From Candidatus Omnitrophota bacterium (GTDB lineage: Bacteria > Omnitrophota > Omnitrophia > Omnitrophales > Aquincolibacteriaceae), in assembly GCA_016196565.1 (NCBI GenBank), contig JACPXK010000082.1, forward strand, positions 1 through 60,234: a stretch of DNA of 60,234 bases, in the 5' to 3' direction. Position numbers and translations under genes: made by a program. Shown here piece by piece: positions 17,592-26,798 of this stretch; position 1 is the stretch's first letter, and each line of letters opens with the position of its first letter. The notes beneath the pieces are model-generated. The model was not told the DNA's origin. It saw only the letters and a list, made by a program, of their open reading frames with translations, and searched no databases.

Positions 17592-18728
17592 GTGAAACGC
17601 TTTCCTGTTTATTTCGTTTTTATTCTTTCCGGCCTTTTCACCCTTTACGGTTGTGCGGAAAAATCATCCTCGACGATTAAAATCGGATGTGCAGCTCCCC
17701 TCACCGGAGACCAGGCCCAAATCGGAACCGATGTTTGCCGGGGCGTGGAGCTGGCCGTCCATCAAGCCCGTGAAAAAGGGGATGTCCTGCCGGGTTACAA
17801 ACTTGAAATTCTTTCGCTGGATGATCAGCACAGTCCGGCCCAAGCCGTGAATGTGGCTAAAAAATTTGTCTCGGACCCGGATGTCGTTGCCGTGGTCGGC
17901 CATTTCAATTCCAGCTGCACCAAGCCGGCCTCCGCCGTTTATCACGAAGCCCGGATGATCGGTATCACTCCCGGATCCACCAATCCCGAACTTTCCAAAC
18001 AGGGATTTGATACCTTCTTCCGCGTGACATCCACCGATGATATTCAAGGCCCGAAAGGAGCGAAGTACGCGGCTAAAACTTTAGGGATCAAAAAGGTTTT
18101 CATTATCGATGACAAAACCACTTATGGAAAAGGAATCGCCGATGAATTCGAAAAAGAAGCCCGGAAATCAGGTATTGAGATTCTCGGCCACGAAGGCATT
18201 ACTCAAGGCGATAAAGATTTCACGCCCACATTAACGAAAATCAAACCCCTCGGCCCGGACATGATTTATTTCGGCGGCATTTATCCCGAAGGTGCTCTTC
18301 TCGTCCGGCAAGCACGATCCCTGGACATTGCCGTTCCTTTTATGGGGGGTGACGGACTTGCTACTCCCATTTTTATTGAGCTCGCGAGCCCCGCGATTGC
18401 CGAAGGCACTTACGCCACCATGGTTGGCGGCGATATGAAAAAACTTCCGAGTGCCGCACAATTCGTGGCCGATTATGAAGCCAAATACGGAGAAATCGGC
18501 CAGTGGTCGGCTTATGGCTACGATGCCGCCAATATTGTCATTGGCGCCCTGCAAAAGGCCGGTAAAAAAGATCGCCAAGCCACACTGCAAGCCATTCGCC
18601 AGATTCCAAGCTTTCAAGGCGTCACCGGCGAAATCACCTTTGATGAAACCGGAGACAATAAAAATCAATTTATCGGAATTTTCAAAGTGGAGGGGGGAAA
18701 ACTGAATTATATAGGCCCTTCTGAATGA
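17592..18728 (+). CDS. livJ: Branched-chain amino acid-type ABC transporter substrate-binding lipoprotein
   Basis: The 378-residue protein has a lipoprotein signal ending FTLYGC (Cys21) and the periplasmic-binding type I fold: IKIGCAAPLTGDQAQIG, VVGHFNSSCTKPASAVY, ITPGSTNPELSKQGF and FFRVTSTDDIQGP. It captures leucine/isoleucine/valine or a related ligand (amides and urea are alternatives) in the periplasm. It starts the five-gene livJHMGF operon and overlaps livH by 4 bp (ATGA). AAAGGAG is placed before the GTG start at 17592. Confidence 0.9.
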   Translation: MKRFPVYFVFILSGLFTLYGCAEKSSSTIKIGCAAPLTGDQAQIGTDVCRGVELAVHQAREKGDVLPGYKLEILSLDDQHSPAQAVNVAKKFVSDPDVVAVVGHFNSSCTKPASAVYHEARMIGITPGSTNPELSKQGFDTFFRVTSTDDIQGPKGAKYAAKTLGIKKVFIIDDKTTYGKGIADEFEKEARKSGIEILGHEGITQGDKDFTPTLTKIKPLGPDMIYFGGIYPEGALLVRQARSLDIAVPFMGGDGLATPIFIELASPAIAEGTYATMVGGDMKKLPSAAQFVADYEAKYGEIGQWSAYGYDAANIVIGALQKAGKKDRQATLQAIRQIPSFQGVTGEITFDETGDNKNQFIGIFKVEGGKLNYIGPSE

Positions 18729-19645
18729 CGACGCTTGATGTTTTTTTTCAGCAAATCATCAACGGTCTTACCATCGGGATGATTTATGCCTTGATCGCCC
18801 TGGGCTACACCCTGGTTTACGGCATTGTTCAGCTGATTAATTTCGCCCACGGAGAAATTTTCATGGTGGGCGCCTATTTGGGGCTTCTCGCCTACTCTGT
18901 CCTAATCAATATTCCCGGCTTTTCCTCAGGCGGGGCTTTGATTTTGCTTCCTCCGGTTTTTCTTTTTTCCATGATCTTTACCGGCATTCTGGGCATTTCG
19001 ATTGAGCGCCTGGCTTATCGCCCGCTGCGGGATGCCCCTCGCCTTGCTCCCCTGATTACGGCCATCGGCATGTCCTTTGTTTTGCAAAATGCCGTGATGC
19101 TGATCGCCGGACCTGCCGATAAAAATTTTCCGTCTTTACTTTCCATTCAAAAATTTTCTTTCGGCACCGTCACTTTTACCAACCTGCAATTTCTGATCGC
19201 CTTCATTTCGCTGGGATTGATGGTTGTCTTGCATCTTTTCATCAAACACACACGAACCGGCAAAGCCATGCGCGCCCTTGCCGATGACCGTCAAGCCGCG
19301 AGCCTCATGGGAATCAATGTCAACGCCATCATCTCCATGGCCTTTTTGATCGGCTCCACTTTGGCCGGGGCCGGCGGCGTCATGTTCGGCATGTATTACA
19401 ACACCATTAATTTTCATGACGGCTATCTCATCGGCCTGAAGGCCTTTGTCGCCGCCGTGTTAGGCGGCATCGGAAATATTCCGGGAGCCATGGTGGGAGG
19501 AATTTTACTCGGCATTTTGGAAAGCCTCGGCGCCGGCTATCTTTCTGCGGAATGGAAAAACGCCTTTGCCTTTTTTATTTTGATTTTCATTCTTCTGGTC
19601 CGGCCCTCCGGACTTTTAGGTTCGCGCGTGGTCAAAAAGGTATGA
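18725..19645 (+). CDS. livH: Branched-chain amino acid ABC transporter permease LivH
   Basis: The 306-residue permease has about eight transmembrane helices and the LivH pattern NGLTIGMIYALIALGYTLVYGIVQLINFAHGEIFMVGAY, with GKAMRALADDRQAASLMGIN as the cytoplasmic coupling (EAA-like) loop contacting the ATPases. It overlaps livJ and livM by four bases each, consistent with coupled translation. Confidence 0.94.
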   Translation: MTTLDVFFQQIINGLTIGMIYALIALGYTLVYGIVQLINFAHGEIFMVGAYLGLLAYSVLINIPGFSSGGALILLPPVFLFSMIFTGILGISIERLAYRPLRDAPRLAPLITAIGMSFVLQNAVMLIAGPADKNFPSLLSIQKFSFGTVTFTNLQFLIAFISLGLMVVLHLFIKHTRTGKAMRALADDRQAASLMGINVNAIISMAFLIGSTLAGAGGVMFGMYYNTINFHDGYLIGLKAFVAAVLGGIGNIPGAMVGGILLGILESLGAGYLSAEWKNAFAFFILIFILLVRPSGLLGSRVVKKV

Positions 19646-20604
19646 AGAAAAAAACCGCTCCTAAAACTCCAAGCCGCCGCAGCGTGATTATCTTTACTCT
19701 TATCCTCATGGCCTTTATTTTTCCTTTGGCAGATTCCAATTCTTATCACATCGATGTTATGGTGACAGCCGGGATTTTTATGCTTCTGGCGCTTGGGCTC
19801 AATGTCATTGTGGGATATGCCGGAATTCTGAATCTCGGATTTGCCGCGCTCTTTGCCGTGGGCGCTTACACTTACGGCTTCGTCAATCTCCATTGGCATA
19901 TTCCCTTCTGGATCGGGATTTGGATCAGCGCTTTCGGGGCCGCGATTTTCGCCGTGATTTTGGCTTTGCCGGCGCTTCGTTTAAGCGGAGATTATTTGGC
20001 CATGGTGACTCTGGGAGCCGGAGAAATTGTGCGCATTATTTTGAACAATTGGGATCCGGTCACGGGCGGTCCGAACGGCTTGCTTGGGCTAGATCATCCC
20101 AGCCTTTGGTTTCCGCACTATGAATTCAGTGTGCATTCCGAGCCTTATTATTATCTGATTTTATGCCTTATCTTGATGGTTGTGTTTTGTCTCCGGCAAT
20201 TAACTACTTCCCGGCTTGGAAGGGCCTGGCTTGCCCTTCGCGAAGATGAACTGGCCGCCACCTGCATGGGGGTAAGCCCGGTTTGGACCAAACTGACGGC
20301 ATTTGGAATCGGCGGATTCATCGCCGGAATTGCCGGATGTGTTTTTGCCGCCAAACAGGGCACGGTTTCTCCCGATACTTTTGATTTTGTGAATTCCGTG
20401 ATGGTGCTCGCCATGGTTGTCCTGGGAGGCCTTGGCAATATGGGAGGAGTTCTTCTCGGGGCCTTTGTTTTGAGTTTACTGCCCGAACTTTTGCGCGGTT
20501 TTGACATTTACCGCATGCTTCTTTTCGGGATTGCTATGATTATGATGATGCTTTTCCGCCCTCAGGGAATTTTGGGCGACGTGCATTTTAAGGACGAAGA
20601 ATGA
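19642..20604 (+). CDS. livM: Branched-chain amino acid ABC transporter permease LivM
   Basis: The 320-residue permease carries LLALGLNVIVGYAGILNLGFAALFAVGAY and GRAWLALREDELAATCMGV, hallmarks of LivM. I start it at ATG 19642, which overlaps the livH stop as ATGA; an upstream in-frame start at 19552 would add 30 residues of poor quality inside livH. It pairs with LivH to form the membrane channel. livG overlaps by 4 bp. Confidence 0.94.
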   Translation: MKKKTAPKTPSRRSVIIFTLILMAFIFPLADSNSYHIDVMVTAGIFMLLALGLNVIVGYAGILNLGFAALFAVGAYTYGFVNLHWHIPFWIGIWISAFGAAIFAVILALPALRLSGDYLAMVTLGAGEIVRIILNNWDPVTGGPNGLLGLDHPSLWFPHYEFSVHSEPYYYLILCLILMVVFCLRQLTTSRLGRAWLALREDELAATCMGVSPVWTKLTAFGIGGFIAGIAGCVFAAKQGTVSPDTFDFVNSVMVLAMVVLGGLGNMGGVLLGAFVLSLLPELLRGFDIYRMLLFGIAMIMMMLFRPQGILGDVHFKDEE

Positions 20605-21410
20605 AAAAGGATAAAGCCTTCCTTGAATATCCCATTCTCACGATCAAAAGTCTTACCAAACGTTTCGGCGGAGTCACGGCCCTGGAAGGCGTTGATTTTA
20701 CCGTGCAGCATAATCATATCGTGAGTTTGATCGGCCCCAATGGGGCCGGAAAAACCACGCTTTTTAATTGCATCACCGGTCTCAGCCAGCCCGAAGAAGG
20801 TGAAGTTTATTTCGGAGACGCCCAAACCCGCCTCAACCGTCTTTATCCTTATCAAATTGTTTCCAAAGGCATTGCCCGCACCTTTCAAACCATACGGCTT
20901 TTTAAAAACATGACGGCCCATGAAAATGTGATGGTGGGGGCCCATTGCCGCATGCGGGCGGGAGTTCTGCCGGTGCTTTTTAGACCGCGCTGGGTGAAGG
21001 TGGAAGAAAAAAAACTGGCCGCTCACGCCACAAGGCTTTTAAATTTTGTGGGCCTTGGCCCGAAGGCTCATAGTCAGGCCCGGAATCTTTCCTACGGCCA
21101 TCAAAGAAAACTCGAAATCGCGCGCGCCCTGGCTTCGGAACCCAAATTGCTTCTTTTGGATGAACCGGCCGCCGGCATGAATCCCAAAGAAAAAGAAGAT
21201 ATGCTGGAACTGATTCTAAAAATCCGCGAACGCGGCATTGCCCTTTTGCTGATCGAGCATGATATGAAAGTGGTCATGCCGATTTCCGACCGCGTCGTGG
21301 TTTTGGATTATGGCAAAAAAATCGCCGAAGGACTTCCCAAAGAAATTCAGTGCCATCCCCGGGTGATCGAAGCCTATCTCGGAACAGGAGCTAAAAAAGT
21401 CAATGCTTGA
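20601..21410 (+). CDS. livG: Branched-chain amino acid ABC transporter ATPase LivG
   Basis: The 269-residue ATPase has Walker A GPNGAGKTTLFNCITG, signature LSYGHQRKLEIARAL and Walker B LLLLDEPAAGMNP, with the LivG-typical GIARTFQTIRLFKNMTAHENVMV and IEHDMKVVM. It powers import through LivHM together with LivF. The gene overlaps livM by 4 bp and livF by 8 bp. Confidence 0.95.
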   Translation: MKKDKAFLEYPILTIKSLTKRFGGVTALEGVDFTVQHNHIVSLIGPNGAGKTTLFNCITGLSQPEEGEVYFGDAQTRLNRLYPYQIVSKGIARTFQTIRLFKNMTAHENVMVGAHCRMRAGVLPVLFRPRWVKVEEKKLAAHATRLLNFVGLGPKAHSQARNLSYGHQRKLEIARALASEPKLLLLDEPAAGMNPKEKEDMLELILKIRERGIALLLIEHDMKVVMPISDRVVVLDYGKKIAEGLPKEIQCHPRVIEAYLGTGAKKVNA

Positions 21411-22107
21411 AGTAAGCGACCTTCACGCCGGTTACGGCAAAATCGAAATCTTGAAAGGCCTTGAAATCGAAGTCCCGGCCGGGAAAATCGTCACCCTCAT
21501 CGGCTCAAACGGTGCGGGCAAAACCACTTTTTTGATGACCCTTTCGGGAATTCTCCGCTCGCGCAAAGGAAATATACGGTTTGAAGGAAAGCCGATTGAG
21601 AAACTCGCGCCCGATGCCGTTGTCCGCCAGGGAATTATTCAGGTGCCCGAAGGCCGCCGGGTTTTTCAGCATATGACCATTGCCGAAAATCTGGATCTCG
21701 GGGCTTATTCGCGCTCCCAGAGCCATGAAATTTCCAAAGACCGCGAAGAGCTTTTGACCCTTTTCCCCATTTTGAAAGACCGCATGCACACACTGGCCGG
21801 AAATTTAAGCGGCGGCGAACAGCAAATGCTCGCCATGGCCCGTGCGCTGATGGCCAAACCCCGGCTTCTTCTTTTGGACGAACCCAGCCTCGGACTTGCC
21901 CCAAAAATGGTGGAAGTCGTTTTCTCGCTTATCGAACAAATTAATAAACGCGGCATTACGATTCTGCTGGTGGAACAAAATGCCTGGAAAGCTTTGGAGA
22001 CCGCGGATTACGGTTATGTGATCGAAGGCGGGAAAATCCGGCTCAAAGGAACCGGGCAAAAACTTTTGTCGGACCCCACCATCAAGCGTTCTTATCTGGG
22101 CGAATAG
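21403..22107 (+). CDS. livF: Branched-chain amino acid ABC transporter ATPase LivF
   Basis: The 234-residue ATPase has Walker A GSNGAGKTTFLMTLSG, the LivF hallmark GIIQVPEGRRVFQHMTIAENL, signature LSGGEQQMLAMARAL, Walker B LLLLDEPSLGLAP and LLVEQNAWKALETADYGYVIEGG. It is the last gene of the operon and converges on a response regulator gene 11 bp away. Confidence 0.95.
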   Translation: MLEVSDLHAGYGKIEILKGLEIEVPAGKIVTLIGSNGAGKTTFLMTLSGILRSRKGNIRFEGKPIEKLAPDAVVRQGIIQVPEGRRVFQHMTIAENLDLGAYSRSQSHEISKDREELLTLFPILKDRMHTLAGNLSGGEQQMLAMARALMAKPRLLLLDEPSLGLAPKMVEVVFSLIEQINKRGITILLVEQNAWKALETADYGYVIEGGKIRLKGTGQKLLSDPTIKRSYLGE

Positions 22108-22118
22108 CCCGTTTCAAA

Positions 22119-22481
22119 TCAGCGCTTTAAAAGTTCTTTGATTTTCTTCAAAAGCTCTTCGGCTTCAAACGGTTTCGGGATATAGACATCGGCGGGAACC
22201 TCCACTCCTTCTCCCATTTTTTCATGAACAAAGGCGCTTAGCATAATGATGGGAATGTGTTTTTTCTTTTCACTTTTTTTGAGAACGCGCACGATAGCAC
22301 TACCCGTCATTTTGGGAAGGGCCAAATCGGTAATAATCAAATCCGGATTTTCGTTTTCAGCCTTCTCCAAACCTTCTTGGCCGTCTTTGGCTTCGATAAT
22401 GTCATAGCCATGGGCTTTCAAACGCTCCGACAAAAGACCGCGAATATCCTCCATATCTTCAATGAGAAGAATCTTGGGCAT
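22119..22481 (-). CDS. Single-domain response regulator
   Basis: The 120-residue CheY-like receiver has the acidic pair E8/D9 in LLIEDMED, phosphoacceptor D52 in IITDLALPKM, S80-region MLSAF, and the conserved lysine in YIPKPF. There is no output domain, so it would act by protein contact, for example with the hybrid kinase read divergently 99 bp away. Confidence 0.9.
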   Translation of the reverse strand: MPKILLIEDMEDIRGLLSERLKAHGYDIIEAKDGQEGLEKAENENPDLIITDLALPKMTGSAIVRVLKKSEKKKHIPIIMLSAFVHEKMGEGVEVPADVYIPKPFEAEELLKKIKELLKR

Positions 22482-22580
22482 AGATGATTCATCGGCCTCT
22501 CAGGTTCGGGGCTAGAGATAAAAAATAAGGGGCCGATAAAAAACGGTGAAAAATAGGCCGGCAAAGGGTAATATTTAAGT

Positions 22581-25118
22581 GTGGTAAAGAAAATAGCAAG
22601 CAATCCCTATGAAGAACTGCTTCGTTCGCTGGTACTCACCCGCCTTCGCATTGTAGGAGCCGCGGGGATAGCTCTGATTTTGCTGTTTTCCGGACTGGAT
22701 GCCATTGTCTACCCCGCCTATTGGCTCACTTTTCTTTATATCCGTATTAGCATGAGCCTGGCTTTTGCTTTGCTGATGGCCGTTTCCTTACATAAATCCG
22801 GCCAAAAAAATTCTTTCCTGATCAGCGATTTGATGATTTTCTCCGCAGGAGCCGGTATGTCGCTCATGATTTATCTTACCGAAGGATCCGCAAGCGGTTA
22901 TTATCAAGGGCTCAATCTGGCTTTTTTAGGCATGTTTGCCATGAATAGCTTCCGGGCCAGACATCATTTGATGACAGGGCTGGCCATTCTCGGCTGTTAT
23001 GTCTTGGCGGCAGCCTTAAATCCTTCGCCGTTTCAGATTCCAAGATTTATTTCCGCTCTCTTTTTTATGGGCTCCACCCTTTTCTTCGTCGTCCTGACCG
23101 TCAGATTCTACGCCGTTCAGCATTACGATCAATTCCTTAAAAATGAAGAGATCAAGGCCAAAAATCAGGAAATCGACGCGGCTTACCGTAAACTGCGCGA
23201 AACCGAAAAAACAAAAGACGAATTTTTCACCAATGTTTCCCATGAACTGCGGACACCGCTCACGCTCATGCTTCCTCCTTTGGAATCTTTGCTTTCCGAT
23301 AATTCCGGGAAATGGGCGCCGTCCGTTCAGAACCTTCTGGAAACGGTTTACCGTAACACGCTGCGGCTTTTGCAAATGATCAACGGCCTGCTTGATTTTG
23401 CCAAACTCGAGGCCGGCAAAATGGAAGCCAAAAGGCGGCCGTTGGAAATTATCTCGGCCACCAAGGCCATTGTCAAAGACTTCGGGCCGGCACTCGAACA
23501 AAAGGAACTTTACGTAACCTTCCAGCCGGCAGTCTCCGAGGCTTATATTCAAATGGATCATTATTTTTATGACCGCATTCTTTTTAATTTGCTTTCCAAC
23601 GCGGTCAAATTCACCGAACGCGGCGAAATCACGATAGGATTGGACGTACGGGATTCCAAATTGACGCTCACGGTTCAGGATTCCGGCATCGGAATTCCCC
23701 AGGATCAAATCCCGCTTCTTTTCGAAAAGTTCCGTCAGATTGAAGGGGCTTCCACGCGGCGCTTTGAAGGCACCGGCTTGGGGCTTGCCATGGTCAAAGA
23801 ATTCGTGACGCTTCTTGGAGGAACGATTTCGGTTTTAAGCGAGCCCGGTTTGGGATCCCGTTTTACCGTGGTATGCAAAGCACCGCCGGCTGAGACTCAA
23901 GAAACCGCGGAAATTTTTACGCGGGAACGCAAGCGCGTTCAACCTTCCCTTGTACCGTTTAAAGCCTTTCCGGAAAAAGTCTCTCCAAACCAAACTGTTT
24001 CTTCCAAGAAAGGCAAAATCCTCATCGCCGAAGACAATGAAGAACTTGCCTCTTATATCGGCTCCCTTTTGGAACCTACCATGGAAACCTGGTTTGCCGA
24101 AAACGGAGAAAAGGCGTTAGAGGCGGCCGTTCAGTGGCTTCCGGACATTATTCTTTCGGATGTGATGATGCCCAAAATGGACGGCATCACCCTTTGCCGC
24201 GAGGTCAAGAAAAATGAAAAAATCCGGCACATTCCGGTAGTTTTGCTGACGGCCCTTACCCATCGTGAAGCGCTTCTCAAAGGCTGGGACGCGGGAGCGG
24301 ATGAATATCTTTTCAAACCCTTTCATCCGACCGAACTTGTGACCCGCATTAAATCCATTTTAACTTCGCTTCAGGAGCGGCGTCAGGTTGAAGCCAAGCT
24401 CCTGCGTCAAACCGAGGAAACCACGCGCCTTCGCACCGAGTTGGAACAGCTGGAACTTTTCTCATTTATCGCCTCGCATGATCTTCAAGAACCCCTTCAT
24501 GCGCTACTCACTCTTTCTTCCATCTTGCGGCTTACCCAAACCCAATGGACACCGGAACAGGAAAAATACCTGCAGCAAATCGACGAGAGCACACGTCAAA
24601 TGCAGCGCTACTTTGCCGACATTTTAAAATACGCACGCAGCGGAACCGATGATATTCGCAATCTCCAGCCGGTGGATTTAAATGCGGTTTTTGAACAGGT
24701 GCAAAAAGATCTCAAGCAGGAAATCACGATGAACGGGGCCAAAATAGAAAAAGACGTCCTCCCCGTCGTCCAAAGCGATCCCAATCAAATGGAACAGCTT
24801 TTAAAAAATCTTTTGACCAATGCCCTCAAATTCCGGCATCCGGATATTCCCCCCGAAATAAAAATCCGTTATGAAGAAAAAGACGGCATGCATGGGATTA
24901 CCTTTGAGGACAACGGGATTGGTTTTGACGAGAAATACGCCGCGGAAATTTTCAAACCCTTTTTCCGCCTTCATAAACAAAAAATCAAAGGAAGCGGAAT
25001 CGGGCTGGCCATTTGCCAAAAAATCGTCCAGCGTCATGGCGGACGGATCACGGCCCATAGCACCCCCGGAAAAGGGGCCTCTTTTGTCATTCACCTTCCC
25101 TATTTAAAAACCTCTTAA
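22581..25118 (+). CDS. Membrane hybrid histidine kinase with two kinase cores
   Basis: The 845-residue protein has about six N-terminal transmembrane helices (20-195), a short coiled linker, HisKA with H221 in FFTNVSHELRTPL, an HATPase with DSGIGIP and GTGLGLAMVKEF, a receiver near 480-595 with D527 in ILSDVMMPKMDG, a second HisKA with H633 in IASHDLQEPLHALL, and a second HATPase with DNGIGFD and GSGIGLAICQKI. The second core resembles the phytochrome/Rcp1-partner type. Both cores keep their histidines. It starts at GTG 22581. The next gene is an Rcp1-like receiver, a plausible phosphotransfer target. The signal sensed is unknown. Confidence 0.92.
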   Translation: MVKKIASNPYEELLRSLVLTRLRIVGAAGIALILLFSGLDAIVYPAYWLTFLYIRISMSLAFALLMAVSLHKSGQKNSFLISDLMIFSAGAGMSLMIYLTEGSASGYYQGLNLAFLGMFAMNSFRARHHLMTGLAILGCYVLAAALNPSPFQIPRFISALFFMGSTLFFVVLTVRFYAVQHYDQFLKNEEIKAKNQEIDAAYRKLRETEKTKDEFFTNVSHELRTPLTLMLPPLESLLSDNSGKWAPSVQNLLETVYRNTLRLLQMINGLLDFAKLEAGKMEAKRRPLEIISATKAIVKDFGPALEQKELYVTFQPAVSEAYIQMDHYFYDRILFNLLSNAVKFTERGEITIGLDVRDSKLTLTVQDSGIGIPQDQIPLLFEKFRQIEGASTRRFEGTGLGLAMVKEFVTLLGGTISVLSEPGLGSRFTVVCKAPPAETQETAEIFTRERKRVQPSLVPFKAFPEKVSPNQTVSSKKGKILIAEDNEELASYIGSLLEPTMETWFAENGEKALEAAVQWLPDIILSDVMMPKMDGITLCREVKKNEKIRHIPVVLLTALTHREALLKGWDAGADEYLFKPFHPTELVTRIKSILTSLQERRQVEAKLLRQTEETTRLRTELEQLELFSFIASHDLQEPLHALLTLSSILRLTQTQWTPEQEKYLQQIDESTRQMQRYFADILKYARSGTDDIRNLQPVDLNAVFEQVQKDLKQEITMNGAKIEKDVLPVVQSDPNQMEQLLKNLLTNALKFRHPDIPPEIKIRYEEKDGMHGITFEDNGIGFDEKYAAEIFKPFFRLHKQKIKGSGIGLAICQKIVQRHGGRITAHSTPGKGASFVIHLPYLKTS

Positions 25119-25138
25119 ATTCTTGTATTCTATTAGGC

Positions 25139-25564
25139 ATGACGCCTTCCATTTTAATGGTTGATGACGATGAAAATTATCCAAAGCTCCTGACCGAGGC
25201 TTTTCGTTCGGCTAAAATTCCCGGTAAATTTACTTGGCTTGAAGACGGTGAAAGCGCTTGGGCCCATCTGGAAGAAAAGATCAAAGGGAGTACTTTTAAT
25301 GAACTCCCCAATCTCATCCTTCTCGATATCAATATGCCGGGGATGAATGGTTTTGAATTCCTCCGCCTTGTGCGCAAAAACGAAAATCTCCAAGCCCTTC
25401 CTATTGTGATGTTAAGTGTCTCGGAATCTCCGCATGATGTCCGGCATGCCTATTTCATGGGGGCCAACGCTTATATCACCAAGCCTACGGACTTCGATCA
25501 AATGGAAGGCATGCTTAAATCGATCCATCAATTTTGGTTTCAATACGCCAAAATTCTGCGCTGA
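25139..25564 (+). CDS. Rcp1-like single-domain response regulator
   Basis: The 141-residue receiver has the acidic cluster VDDDEN at 8-13, phosphoacceptor D63 in LLDINMPGMNGFEFL, SVSES and a lysine in YITKPTDFDQ. The long beta3 insert and C-terminal helix (SIHQFWFQYAKILR) match the Rcp1 family that partners phytochrome-type kinases. It lies 20 bp after the hybrid kinase whose second core is of that type, so the pair is probably one pathway. Confidence 0.9.
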   Translation: MTPSILMVDDDENYPKLLTEAFRSAKIPGKFTWLEDGESAWAHLEEKIKGSTFNELPNLILLDINMPGMNGFEFLRLVRKNENLQALPIVMLSVSESPHDVRHAYFMGANAYITKPTDFDQMEGMLKSIHQFWFQYAKILR

Positions 25565-25585
25565 AATCCAAAAAGAAAGAATTTC

Positions 25586-26287
25586 ATGATTCAAATAAGA
25601 AAGTCTGAGGAACGAGGTCACGCCCATTACGGATGGCTCGATACTCATCATACTTTTTCTTTCGGCGATTATGCGGACCCCAAACACACCCGCTTCCGGA
25701 GTTTGCGGGTGATTAACGAAGACCGGGTCGAGCCCGGTCAAGGGTTTCCTCCCCATTCTCATCAGGACATGGAAATCATCACCGTTATTTTAGAAGGGGC
25801 GCTCGAGCATAAGGACAGCATGGGCAATGGGTCCGTCATAAAACCCGGGGATGTGCAGCGCATGAGCGCGGGAACGGGCGTCACTCATAGCGAATACAAT
25901 CCTTCCTCCGAAGAGCCCGTTCATCTTCTTCAAATCTGGATTTTTCCCGAAGCCAAAGGACTCGCGCCCGGTTATGAGCAGGCCCATTTTGGAGAAAAGA
26001 CGAGGAGGAATTCTTTATGCCTGATCGCTTCGCCTCATCCCAAAAACGGGGCGGTCAAAATTCATCAGGATGCCGAGCTTTTTACCTCAGTCTTGGATGA
26101 AGGCAAAAAAATCGAGTATTCGTTAAAAGCCAAGCGCTATGCATGGCTTCAGGTAGCGCGCGGTTCAGCGGAATTAAACGGAATGGTGCTGACGGCTGGA
26201 GACGGGGCCGCGATCAGCGAAGAGAATCATCTGGAAGTTACGGCCGTGAAAAAAAATTCGGAAATCCTGCTTTTTGATCTGGCTTAA
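25586..26287 (+). CDS. Pirin family protein (YhhW-type)
   Basis: The 233-residue bicupin has RKSEERGHAHYGWLDTHHTFSFGDY and FPPHSHQDMEIITVILEGALEHKDSMGN, where His and Glu form the metal site, then VQRMSAGTGVTHSEYN. Members can oxidise quercetin in vitro; physiological substrates are mostly unknown. It ends 13 bp before the next ATG. Confidence 0.9.
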   Translation: MIQIRKSEERGHAHYGWLDTHHTFSFGDYADPKHTRFRSLRVINEDRVEPGQGFPPHSHQDMEIITVILEGALEHKDSMGNGSVIKPGDVQRMSAGTGVTHSEYNPSSEEPVHLLQIWIFPEAKGLAPGYEQAHFGEKTRRNSLCLIASPHPKNGAVKIHQDAELFTSVLDEGKKIEYSLKAKRYAWLQVARGSAELNGMVLTAGDGAAISEENHLEVTAVKKNSEILLFDLA

Positions 26288-26300
26288 ACTCAAGCATGCT

Positions 26301-26756
26301 ATGAACCATAAAATTCGCTTTTTTCTTTTAGGGGTTTTTATATTCCTGGCTTATTCTCCGGCACTTTTCGCCGGTAAAACTCCCGCCGATTTATTCCTGA
26401 CAGCCAACGTCCGTGATAATATTTTCTTTGTCAAAGCCTTCGAACATAAAGAGAACAAAGCCTACCTTGAAAAAATCGAGGTGCGTTATTTGATCGAATC
26501 CATACGCATAAGTCCTTTAACTTTCATACGCAATAATAATATTCATAGCGGGCCGGAGGCCGCGGCTCATTTTTCACGCAAATATGCGGTGGCAGGAAAC
26601 CGGGTGAAAAATCCCCGCGACTTTATCGAAGGCATTGCCGCCAAATCCATGCTGTCAGGAAAACCTTATTTAGTCAAAACTTCCGCCGGCCAAACTTATT
26701 CCTTGAGGGATGTTTTATACCAGGAACTCAAACGGCTGGAACAATCTCTTAAATAA
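26301..26756 (+). CDS. DUF5329 family secreted protein
   Basis: From ATG 26301 the 151-residue protein has a signal peptide ending near LFAGKT, then the DUF5329 pattern: CTFIRNG-like LTFIRNNNIHSGPEAAAHFSRKY, GNRVKNPRDFIEGIAAKSMLSGKPYLVK and a C-terminal helix. The longer frame from 26274 would start within the pirin gene and spoil the signal peptide. Function is not known; the family is periplasmic by signal. It is downstream of pirin and upstream of an Nramp-like gene. Confidence 0.8.
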   Translation: MNHKIRFFLLGVFIFLAYSPALFAGKTPADLFLTANVRDNIFFVKAFEHKENKAYLEKIEVRYLIESIRISPLTFIRNNNIHSGPEAAAHFSRKYAVAGNRVKNPRDFIEGIAAKSMLSGKPYLVKTSAGQTYSLRDVLYQELKRLEQSLK

Positions 26757-26798
26757 TTGGCCATCGACTAAAAACTCTCTAAACGGTATGATTTGCGA

